Below the pieces are notes generated by a model. It saw nothing but the letters and a program-made list of their open reading frames with translations. It was not told where the DNA came from and searched no databases. Both the position numbers and the translations under genes were made by a program. A stretch of 64,000 nucleotides of DNA, taken from NCBI GenBank assembly GCA_025267735.1, contig CM046303.1, positions 67,967,034 to 68,031,033 on the forward strand, in the 5' to 3' direction. Below are positions 25,001-37,000 of this stretch, in pieces. The stretch comes from Mactra quadrangularis (Eukaryota > Mollusca > Bivalvia > Venerida > Mactridae). Each line of letters begins with the position of its first letter. The stretch's first letter is position 1.

Positions 25001-28000
25001 CGTCAAATAAATACCTTAAAACAATAAATCATCAAATCTACAGACATATATAGTAATAACTTCATAAAAAAAACCATTCTTAAGACATTTCATTGAAGTC
25101 TGGCAATCTTTAGATAGAAGCTCAGTTCGCGTATGTACAGACGTTTTTGTGATTAGCCCCTGACTTCCGCAAAGATGTGTAATGAATAAGTTTTTTAATA
25201 CACACAAAATGGACGCCCAAATTTTGATTACAGAGCTCACTTGTTTGTTTGTTCATATATGTAAATTCAGTCACAGATATAGAAAATGTAAGCCTCAGTG
25301 CATCTAGAGTAATATTACTGCATTCAGTATCTGCATATGTATTCTGAAATTGTTCGCTAGAATAAAAGGAAACTTGCACAGAAAATAACGTATTTATTTC
25401 TGTATTCACAGGCGATGTTAAGTACCTACGATAATATTGCCTGGTCCAAAAGATTCCAGGCAAGAGGGATAATTAAAAATTATGATATTTTAAGCGCTGC
25501 ATTTACCCTAACCAACTTTTTGGGGGTCGCTACTTAAATTTACACGAAGACTGCGTTTCATTAAATACACGAATTAACATTTCACGATGGCAGGTTTTTC
25601 TTTTTCACGTGCCCGGGTTGATATCTAAATATCAACTCGCTCACGTGAAAAAGAACAAGACGCTCACGTGAAATCCTTAGGGTGTTCAGTTACACTAAAC
25701 GTTACAGAACGTTACATAACGATACATTCGGAACTCCTCGGCCATTCGCTGCGAATAATCTAATATAATACACAACTATGCGATCGTTAAGGCGATGAGT
25801 GATGTTTCAAAATTATCGGACTAAAAACGAAACATCAATAAATGCCTAAACCATCATAATATATTTGTTTACTTCAACAGCGTCTAAATATGTCCGAGAT
25901 TAATCGCAACGAATGGCCGAGGAGTTCCGAATGTATCGCTCCGTAACGTTTTGTAACGTTCGCGATAACTGAACGCAGGGCTTCTGTTTTACAAGGTCGT
26001 TCCGAAATAAATCAACCTATGTTAAACAAAAGAAGCGGTGTGTAAATGTAGACCTTTTATATTTCAGATGGTTTGTTAAACAATTATTGTTCTCTTTTTA
26101 ACTACACATGTTGGAAGGAGCAGAACATTACAGGACTGGTATTAGAACTTGCCGCAAAAAATGCGACAGCAAATCTGACCAAATATAAGGACGCCTTTTG
26201 CCAGTATGTGTTTAAAATAACCTTCAGATTCATATTTTGTAATCCAACGGGGGGGGGGGGGGTCGGGGGGTCCGAACCCCCATATTATTTCCAAAATGTA
26301 CCTGTCCATTAGTGAATTTATAGTCGTTTTTACGTAGCCATTTTTCTCGGTGTTTAAAATCTATAGATTTAATGAGTATGTAGTTTTTATTATTAATATA
26401 TTGAATTATTCTTCAAACTGTGTATTATATGATTGTGGTTCGAAAGTTTGGACCCCCTCCTAGAAAAAAATCCTGGATCCTGGAACCACTAAAAGTGTAA
26501 TAAATAACTTTTAGAAATTTAAAATTATCGGCCCGCACCTGATTCAACAAAAGACATTCAGAGAATGAATTTTAGATATATTACGGCAGTCTGATCTTTA
26601 CATGGTAAGAAATGTAAAGTGAAAATCACAAACACATTAAATCATTTATAACCTTTCTAAAAAATAAGTTTTTAATATATAATAAAATAAAATATATATG
26701 AATTTATATACATACATGTATATACACTAATGTTTACATCTGTATGTGTATTTGCATTAAAGACGTCATAACACGGTTTTACTTTTGTATATTTAAGTTT
26801 GACTCTATAGTTGCTATTGAAGTTAAATTATTTGAACGAGAAGTTTAAAAGAGTATATTAGGTTAGTGTCAATCTGTACTTAGTTCATCCGGCAAGTTGA
26901 AGAAAAGTTTATTCGGTGAGACTTGGCGAAAAACCCTCTTGGAGAAGAACCGGATATACTTAGTTAAGATTATTACTTTCCCAGTATTCTAATTATCGTA
27001 GCCGCATTTCCTTGAGAGTAAGATATTTTAGATCTAATTAAAAATACAAAACATCTCAGTTCAAATGCTTTTTATTTCAATGGCCAAATTAAATGCACAA
27101 TATTGTGTTTAGCGATCAAATAAGTGTTTTGCGTGTCAAAATATAATCCAGACGATTGACTCAAATAAAATTAAGTTACAGAAATAGAATAAAAACCAAA
27201 TGAAACTTAAATAATTTGATATTTTGAATAAACAAAAAAAATATTTATTTAGGTCGAACAAATCACATACGAGTTTTTCGAGGACAAATGTCGTACATGT
27301 GAAATTTCTTGTCAAAATGGCGGTCGTATACGAGTCAATGCGTTTGTAGGAATTACAAGTATTAGCATTTCCAAAAATGCTTGAAATCGTCGTTAAGCCA
27401 TGTATTCTCTTAGAGTGTAAAGATTCGAGCAATATGCAGATCAAACAGTGCATGCCGATACAGTAGAGGGCTTTAAATCTGTCCCTCAGAAGCTCGACTA
27501 GAGCGCCTCCATCCCCGTCAGATTTATACCAGGAGTGGTCCTCTGACGTTATTACTACAGTTACAGATATGCGTTATCGTTTTAAACTGTCCCAAGTCTA
27601 TTTATAGAAAACAGAGCGTTTGATTAATTCTACACACTGTAAGGCCAGATTAAAACCATTGAATGAACATGTGCTGTCCAGACATATTCCGACCGCGCAC
27701 GTCCAAAGCATTATTATGGTAGAATTCATAATTAACCTGTTCATTTGGCATTTAGAAACTACATTTATTTGATTGGCAAACCGGAATATTCGATTTTAGA
27801 ACATGTTCTACCCACATTCCGGCAGCTAATCGAACGTTCATATTTATTAATAAACTCGCTCGGAAGTAGGGAAGAAAGGTTTGCTTTATTTCAACAAATG
27901 CGAGTTCTTTTTAAGAAATATACATTTTACAATTAGTTATGTATGTTTTATGGTCTTATATTGCAACTTTCTTGAAACTGGTACTCGTTCATAAAACAAA

Positions 28001-31000
28001 TATGGAATTTTCTGGTAATACAAACAGGTAACCCGACAAAACTCAGCGTCCACGAGTCCATACACGCACCCCTTTTTTGACTACTCGAGGTCATTTTTTT
28101 TCATCACGTGACCTCAAATGCATCGTTTTGATTGGCTTAATGCAACTGGTGTCGTCACAAAAGTGCTCAAATTTTGAGAATTGTTCATGTCGTGACGATA
28201 ATTATCGTTATTTATCATGGATTTAATCAATTTTATCAGGCGACTAGACAGCACAAGCTGCTATTTATAACGCTAACATGTAATTGGCAACGTTTATATA
28301 AGGATACTGTAAGGAAACACACATGATTAAGGCATGTAGATATCATTGATTTTCCGAAAATGGCGAAGTCGAAGAACGTTGATGATGATTTCAACAACCG
28401 GTTTTATTATATATAATTCATGCATTGCTTGGCTTGGGTAACACACCAGTCAACCTTTGTATTTACAGTTTAATGGCTGGATTTTTGTAATATTAAACAC
28501 AAAATGGAATTAAACGTGGCGTTGGCAGTTTGACACGGTGAAAACTAAACGTTTGAGTTTTCAGATCCTTGTTGACTTGCAATGATGAAGTCAGTGATTC
28601 AAAGACTTGTAATACAATTCTGCAAGATTATTCTTTGTATTATTTCATTTCAATTTGTCACAAGAATAACAAAAACGCTGCCACTTTTGACTCCCATTAT
28701 GTAAAAAAGTAGACCGCCATAAGTATGCAATCACGTGGCTGAATAATAAATAAAATCAGCATTTTATTATGTTAATAGGTTTTCCATCTAAAGATCAGTT
28801 GGCAGTAAAACAAGACACACATCTAACACTATTGATGTTTCTGTTACAGATTTAACACAGCTGGTCTAACTTGCATTGATGTTCAACCAAATAACGACAA
28901 TTGTACAACTGCGATGATTGACTTCTTAAAAGACTATTACAACACATCTTATTCGTACGAGGAATGTGGTCAATCAGAGACACATCCATATTTTACAACA
29001 TATTCAGGTGCATTGAATTGCACAGCTACAAATTCCAGCAACCAGACCACACCGAGCAATACAACGTCAGCTCCAAATTCCAGCACAATGGAATCGTCTT
29101 CTCAAAGTAGTACAATGTCTGATTCAACTTCGAGTTCTGCACAAGGACCAAATCAGGTAACTTGATGGAAAGGCTTTTACATAACTGAGTGGTAACATTG
29201 TGTTTTATCTTTTTATAACTTTTAAATCATATATATATAAGCATTGTTTCTTAAACCCATTCGCTGAGTTTGCATTTGTTTTTTTCTTACATTTACAACT
29301 ATGTTGTATGAGCAATTTATGTTTGTCTCTGTTCTTAGCTTTCCACTCAGACATTTGGTTATTGTTCTATACTTTTTATGTATATGTTATTTACTGATTG
29401 CATCTCAAAAAGAACATTCTATCGAAGTAGATTTTTGATGTCATTATCTAAAACAATAGATTTGATCAAGGTATATGTGAGATGAATAATTGTGATTTAA
29501 AAACTGTTTCCATAATATTACATAATGTAGGCTCTGAACTATTTTTCTTCAGATAAAGTCAATACAAAAGGAAGCCAATTTTAAGAAATTGACACTTTAA
29601 CGCAGGTACAAAACTGATGTGACATGTTTATTGTGTCTCTAATGCATGTTAAATATTTTTAATAACTTTACGGTTGTAAGACAGTTTTCAAGTATGTTTT
29701 TTAAAAACATTTCTTCGTATAGCGGTTTTAACATTACAGAAAAACCTTTATGTAATCTCTATTTCATCTATGTATTTTTGTACATCGAGGAGCATAACCT
29801 TTTGTCACTTGCTATCAATGTAAATCAAAGTGCTGAAAGCACTGAAGTTTTGCGCTTTCAAATTTGGGTTTGAGTGCATTTATTTTATATACTTGAATTA
29901 AGATAGTGCTGAGAATCAATATGAATATTTATATATCACTAGCATGTTATTTGTCTGCTTAGCTAAATGTTCATATGACCCAACATGGAAATAACGAATA
30001 ATTATCTTTAATGGAAATATATTTGTTTGGATACAACACAACTCAAATGCAATAAATTCAAGTAAACTATATGCAGCATAGGCAGTTCTCTTGGTATATA
30101 TGTAATCTTTTAAGAAAAGCATTTGCCACAAGATTGAACATACTAAAAATAGATTCTTTATCAAGCAACAACATAAACATTTGTCACTTGTTTATATGTG
30201 GGGATGTTTGAATGAATGTTACATGTAATAGATTAAATGCTTTGTTGAAGTTGTGCATAATTCTCTGTCTAAGAGTTTTCATGTTCACCTTTGTAATCCA
30301 TAAATATCATTGCCACATGTTAATTTGGATGGACACAATACCATACTTATTAACTATGGATAAAAACAATTAATGTATATGTGTAACAAAGCTAATATAT
30401 ATTAATATGTATTTTAATAACTGGTTAAAAAGACACCATTTGTATACTATATTATTGATAAACATCAACATAAAAAAGAAACATACAATGTACATACTAT
30501 ATCCAGCACCATCACAAATTATCTTTAGTTTATGTGTAAGTGTTTTATTTAAAGTTTGTACTAATACTTAGGAAATGAGAATCATATCTTTATGTAAATG
30601 TACCAATTACAATTGTATTAAGTATCTCCCCCATTTCAAATGTTACATCTATTTTAGCTATCCTAATGCCTAAATACTTATCAAACTAAAAAAACAAATA
30701 TTAAACACCTCAGCTAAACATAACTTATGTTGAATAAAAAGTAATATTGTGACACATATCTATGTATCTAGCATTACAACCAAGGTCATATGGCATTAAA
30801 CAAAAAGTGTCTCATGCAAATCCTATGTTGTTAGTTCTATTATACCAATTAGGAACAACCTAATTTAACAGTCTGAAATATTGGTTATATACATTGTGTT
30901 TCAACTCTGTTATAGTTCTATTACATTAACCTGTCACAACTTGAATAATTACACACTCACTGAATGTGTTATTATTTAACCTCTTTTAAAACATTGAGCC

Positions 31001-34000
31001 ACCAATCCATATTAATCATTGATAATCTAACAATGTATGCAGCGATTTTGAATACACATATTTCATAGATATGCATACAACAGAAGTACCTTTATGAATT
31101 TGATTTCCGTGTTATAATAACACACCAACTTCATCACATAATCTCCTTCAGTACAAACGGCAGTCACAGCCTGCTAATTTTCCCCATCTCTACAGTCCTG
31201 TGTAGCTGTTTATTGGCAACAACAACTCTTACTTAATTGTTTTGCCATAAGTCGTTGTTATAGATGTTGAAGCCATCTAAAAAGAGAGAAAATATTACAC
31301 TACATTGTTAATTGAGCCTAGAATAAATTTAGTTATCTTGTGATTGATATTTATTATGACAATTAGTTTACAGGTTATTCATAATTACCAATGCAGTTTC
31401 AGCACATATGTAACTTTATATAATTGGAAATTCAATTAAAGACGTCTAAGACAATTTACTAAAGAACTAGTCTTGAACTATCTAATCTTTTTTTGTAAAT
31501 TTCTAAGTTGCAAACCTACAGGTCCAAATAGCTATGACCAGCTTGCAAGGCAAATAATGTCAGATACCTCTTAAGTTTTACTTGGTGCTAGTGTAATTGG
31601 CTAGTAGTCAAGAAAACCAAGAAAGTGTGCTTATGAAAACTCTAAAATTGATAATAAAATATTTTGTGTATGTATTTAAGACATAACACTTTACATCTCA
31701 GATTACTCAGAATAGTCATGCTCCAGAAGATATTTTAAAGTGATGCTATTTAAGTGATCAAAATGTATAAAATTATATATCATAGCTTCAGGATGACAAC
31801 ACTACATAGTAATACGGATAACTTAAGAAATAAGTAAAAGAACATAATGAAAACATTTCAAATGAATACATTACGAAAACTATGACCACATGTATGACTA
31901 AAAATAATACTGTAATTATGTAATCGCCAGTAAACGAAGAACAACAAAGTAAGATGAGATTATCAATTTATTTGTGAAACTACATTTTATACATAGAAGG
32001 TGATTATATCACCCCTATACTAAGACGCACAACCATTCGCAGTATTCAACGATTGGATACCTAACAGAATATAGTGCGGCATATGAAGACAAAACCATTG
32101 TATTTTATCTGTATTTTGATACAATTATCATTAAATTGTAAACTAAATGATCGCTTATGACTACAGACTCACGGGAATAATAATCCATAAATAAAAAGTA
32201 CTTTCAAACCTCTAAAGGTACAGATGCAAAGTTAAACCGTGTTTTCTACTTTCGATTTCAGATTTCAAATGTTTGTGTACAGAATGACAGATGTAAACAC
32301 GTTACAAGTATTAGCATTTCCAAAATTGCTTGAAATTGCCGTTAAGCCGTGTATTTTCCTTAGAGTAAAAAGATTCAGACAATATGCGTCCGCATTTTAA
32401 ACCGTCCAAATAGCGTGCCCTGGTAACGATATGTAAAACCATTGAGTCTATTTATAGAATATCAGGAATTATCATTATTATGGTAGAATGTAAACTAAAT
32501 AAACTATTGGAGTGCCCTGATCATGATAAGTAAAACGTTGAGCGCGTTTGATTAATTCGACACACTGTAAGGCCAGATTAAAACCATCGAATGAACAGGT
32601 GCTGTCCAGACATGTCCCGACCGCGCACGTACAAAAGCATTATTATGGTAGAATTCACAATTCACCTGTTCATTTTGGCTGATAGAAAATATATTTTATT
32701 GATTAGCAAAACCGGAATATTCTATTTAAGAAGATGTTCTGTCCACATTCCGGCAGCTAATCAAACGTTCATATTTATTAATAAACTCGCTCGGAAGTAG
32801 GGAAGATAAGTTTGCTTTTTTAAACAAATGCGAGTTTTTCTTTTAAATAAACATGTTACAATTAGTTTTGCATGTTTCTGGTCTTATATTGCAACTTTGA
32901 AATAAGTTCATATTTCGATAATGGTATTTTCTGGTAATACAGTCAGGTAACCCGACAAAACACGGCGTCGACGAGTCCATACACGCACCCCCATTTTGAC
33001 TACTCAAAGTCATTTCTTTCATCACGTGACTTCAAATGCATCGTTTTGATAGGCTTAAGGCAACCGGTATCGACACAAGAAATGCTCAAATCTTGATAAT
33101 TGTTTATCGCCGGGCCTAGGACACAAAAAACATTCTCTATTTGTTCAGTACATTTGAATGGGGAAATAATTCAAATGAAAACATTGCAACGTGTTTTCAG
33201 GTAAATAAATAGTTTTATTCATGATGCCGAGCGTCTCCGTACAATGGTGAGTAAGACCGTTTGTGCACAAATGGTGAAACTATGATTCAACAAAAGCAAG
33301 TGAGAAAATAAGATAAAGGGAAGTAACTCTTCCCACAATAAGGAAAGGCTAAAATAAATACATTTCGTTCCAGTCCGTATTTAACACAAGCATCACGCAC
33401 ACTAACCCAAACGCAACAACTCGAGTGACATTCAATTTAAGAAGCCTAAAACTAAAGAACGTCGTGATACACCGACCTTTAGCAATGTTATCAATAAAAC
33501 ATCAAAACAACAAACAAACCAATAGCTCGACCCCCCATCGGACAAAAGTAAGCAAACAAAATAGCTCTCAGCTTCTGAATCTGTATGACCTAATTTTAAT
33601 TTTGTCAAATACTCTCTTTCGGAAACACATACACAGCGAGACACATAAGATGAAAAACATACAGCATAACAAATGTAAAATATCAAGTCAAATCAAGTAC
33701 AAAGGCAATAATACTTACAGTTTAATTAAAAACAACGAGTTGTAACAGTGAAATAGCGATCAGCAAAATGGCGGTGTACAGCGTTGGTTCATTGACGTCA
33801 TAGAAAAAAGTCCGATATCGTTGCGCGTATATACATCAATGGGCACGTTCCAAAATGCTATCGCTAGCTAGCGCTTTTTTAAAGCGATTTGTTGTAGCAT
33901 ATTAGCGCTCTTCTTGTGAAAAGTGCCCAGTATAAAAGGAAAACTTTAAGATAGCGTGTTTTGAATAATTTTATTTTCCATATGATGTACTTTTGTCTGT

Positions 34001-37000
34001 TATTTCGTAGAAGAAAGACAATTTGTACATACTATTAAAGAAAACAGAGTGGTTGTGGTAAGATAGAGGTCGGAAGAGCTATTTTGTCTTAGACTTGGGT
34101 TGGCTAAACCCGAAAAGACTGTCGAGATGACCGTAATAAGTTTACCGCCGCTTCGCAGCGCTTAACTTAAAAATGATATGGTATTGATATCATGTACACG
34201 TGACTAATGGTTGTAGCAGAGATACAGTAATAGAACGCATCTTAAGGAATGAAGAGGTCTTGGGTTCGAATCCTACTAGAGACACTGCTTATTTCATGAA
34301 GCAAGAAAAAGACCTGTCATTGTTACACTCTACCCGTGTGTAAATGGGTACAGTGTGAGAGACCATCTGCCTGCAGGTGATTCCAATAATCAGTGATTAT
34401 CGAACAAAATTGTTGGATAAACGTATTTGGAAGCTGACTTTAAACCACTATGTAACTTTTATTAACTTTTTGCATTTTAGAAATGTTCCTGGCTACAAAT
34501 TGAATATAATCTAGGAAGTTGTTACAATATCTTAGCTGATCAGTTTTCTCCTTCATATAAAGAGATCCTGACCTCGTTTTGTGAAAGGTGAGTGCATTCG
34601 AATGACATTTTGTGCATTGTTTTGAAACAGCAAATAGCCTAATAAAGTGTTTGAGTTAAGATAACGTAAATGATGAAGCTTTAAACCCATTATACCAAAG
34701 CTTACAATGAAACGAAAAAGACATTTACTTGATACAAATGTGTTTCATATGTTTTTACACCTCTAATTATAAAAGGACTTAATAATATAATGAAAGTTAT
34801 GTATTACATAACTTCCTCAAAATAACATTATTAAGTTCTGACACCATTTTGGATCATTTCTGTTTAACTTTATCTAAAAAGAATAATGTGTGCACGTATG
34901 AAGGACCCCCAATTATGAGAAGTGTGTACTTGGAGTAAGAAAACAATAGGTTCGACTAGTTGATTGTGTCCCTAATGCATTTTTGTAATGACCTGTAGGT
35001 CCTTAGACAGTTTTTATGTTTTAAGTAAATTGATATCTCTTCATATAGTGGCTTTAAATTAATGTTTCCTATTTCAGTGTTGAGTGTCACATACAATGTT
35101 ACACTGACGCAGTAGGGGATTGCTACCTGGAGGACAAAGCATTCTTCTTTGATCCAGTTGTGTACAAAGTGGTCATGAGAGCTTACTGCAATAATATAAC
35201 AGGTAAATATAAATGATTAAATCTTTTAGGGTATAACCTATATGTGAGTGGGTTTGCCACATTTATTCCAAAATGGATAACATTTGTTGCGCATTCTTCC
35301 TTTTACTACATTATGAAAAAAGTAGGAGCAGTGGTTTAGTTTAATGATGCACAAAAAGGGGTCAAGGAGAAAAGGTTCGAATCTCACTAGGATCACTGCT
35401 ATTTTTTCTGAGCAAAATATTTTCCTATCGTTGTTTCCCACTCCTGTCAGGTGTATATTTGTGTACAGTGAGTTGGGCTGCTGCAAGGGGATGGTTTCAA
35501 TGATCATAGATTATCTTACAATAGAGTAAAGTCGGAATATGAAGAAGGCTTTATACATCACTTTTACTCTAATCAATATACTGTACATAGAATGACATAA
35601 AATATTTAACGTCTATAAATTTTTGCCAAGTTATGCCAGAGTGATGTTTAAACAATTGTTTTTGTCTCAACTTTCGATTTCAAAATGATTTGTATCATTA
35701 CATAAAACCATAATTATGAATGTAGATAGCTTTATCCAGTTATTTCTTTCATTAACCTTCTCGTGATCTTACTAATTTGACTTCAGGTGCTCTCTCTAAT
35801 CTCTACGAAGTCATTGCCTTTTACGTTGGCAATGACATACGGTTTTTGTTCACAACATTGTCAAGTGAGTATTTGGTTAAAGCTTTTTTTAAACAAAGAA
35901 AAAAACACGGATCGATAGCGCAGTTGGTAGCGCGTTGGGATTCGGAATCTCGTGTTCCGAAGGGGTAACGGGTTCGAAACCCATCCGGGTAGGTTTTACC
36001 CTTCCATGAAAATTAGAATATAATGTCAATTTTCCTCCATTGATTAGATAATACGGAGGAGTTTCCGGCCTTGTGGAAGGGTAGGTGGGTACTGATTATA
36101 GAAAAGGGTCCAGGAAAGCTAGGTTAGGAGCGCTGCACACCGTAAAATGACTTAAATGCGTTGAAACGGCGTTAAATGCAATTAAAAAATATTAACCAAG
36201 ACAATTTGTTATTGTTTGTTGTAACAGGAGACATTCGGGACAAAAGTGAGGTTAAACATGATTTTAACCACCTGTGGCCATTACTTTGACGCAATTGGTT
36301 CCAAGGCGGATACACTTCAGACTATTGTTTTCATTATTTGGTCAGAGTGTCAATTCTGTGCGGAAAGTCAATGTTTTAATGTATACTCAACTAAAGCACG
36401 ACGCATTACGTTTTCATAATTTAACATATCCCTGTTTACCACTGTTTACTTTTCAATTATATTTTCAGCAACTATTAACGCATTTACATTATGTGTAATG
36501 GATGATACAACATGCATTCAAACATATCTGTCATCATTGAGCTCTATCCAAACTTCTGCTCAAACATCAAACGACTATGCAACATTTGCTTATGACTATT
36601 GCAGGTACGAACTTTTTATCATGGGATCAAAAGATATAGTTCGTTTTTTTCTCAGCTGTTAAAACATGAATAATTTCACGGAGAATTCGAGCTCTTTATT
36701 TTACACCCATGGTATTGTAAAAGTGTGTAATCAATCACCGTGAAATTATTCAAATTTGACAGTTGAGGATAAATAGACAATAACATGATGTGAAATCACA
36801 GCATCGGAGCTCCTCAGCAATTGTCTACATGATTGTATCTCGTACATCATACGCTAACATGGATTCCAAAGTAAACATAATAAATAAAATTATATTTTAA
36901 GGTAATTTAACTTAGATGAACACCGCTAAAAGAAAAGAATCGTGTTTTATAGTATTCAGATTATCATATATGCATACAATTGCAGTACATAATCTTTACA

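Larger units (their letters stand above)
22640..26067 (+). other. Intron 2
   Basis: 3.4 kb. It holds a hairpin at 23553-23633, a hairpin at 25609-25657 and a palindromic MITE at 25679-25982. No equivalent of exon 7 was recognised here. Confidence 0.7.
29157..34480 (+). other. Intron 4 (between the two domains)
   Basis: 5.3 kb. About 29157-32300 is very AT-rich with nothing recognised. The rest holds a 0.8-kb repeat, a short hairpin and a SINE next to exon 5. Confidence 0.7.

Noticed and set aside
35909..35992. Possible tRNA gene in intron 7.
   Set aside because: The anticodon arm is distorted by extra bases and it continues into a SINE body and tail.
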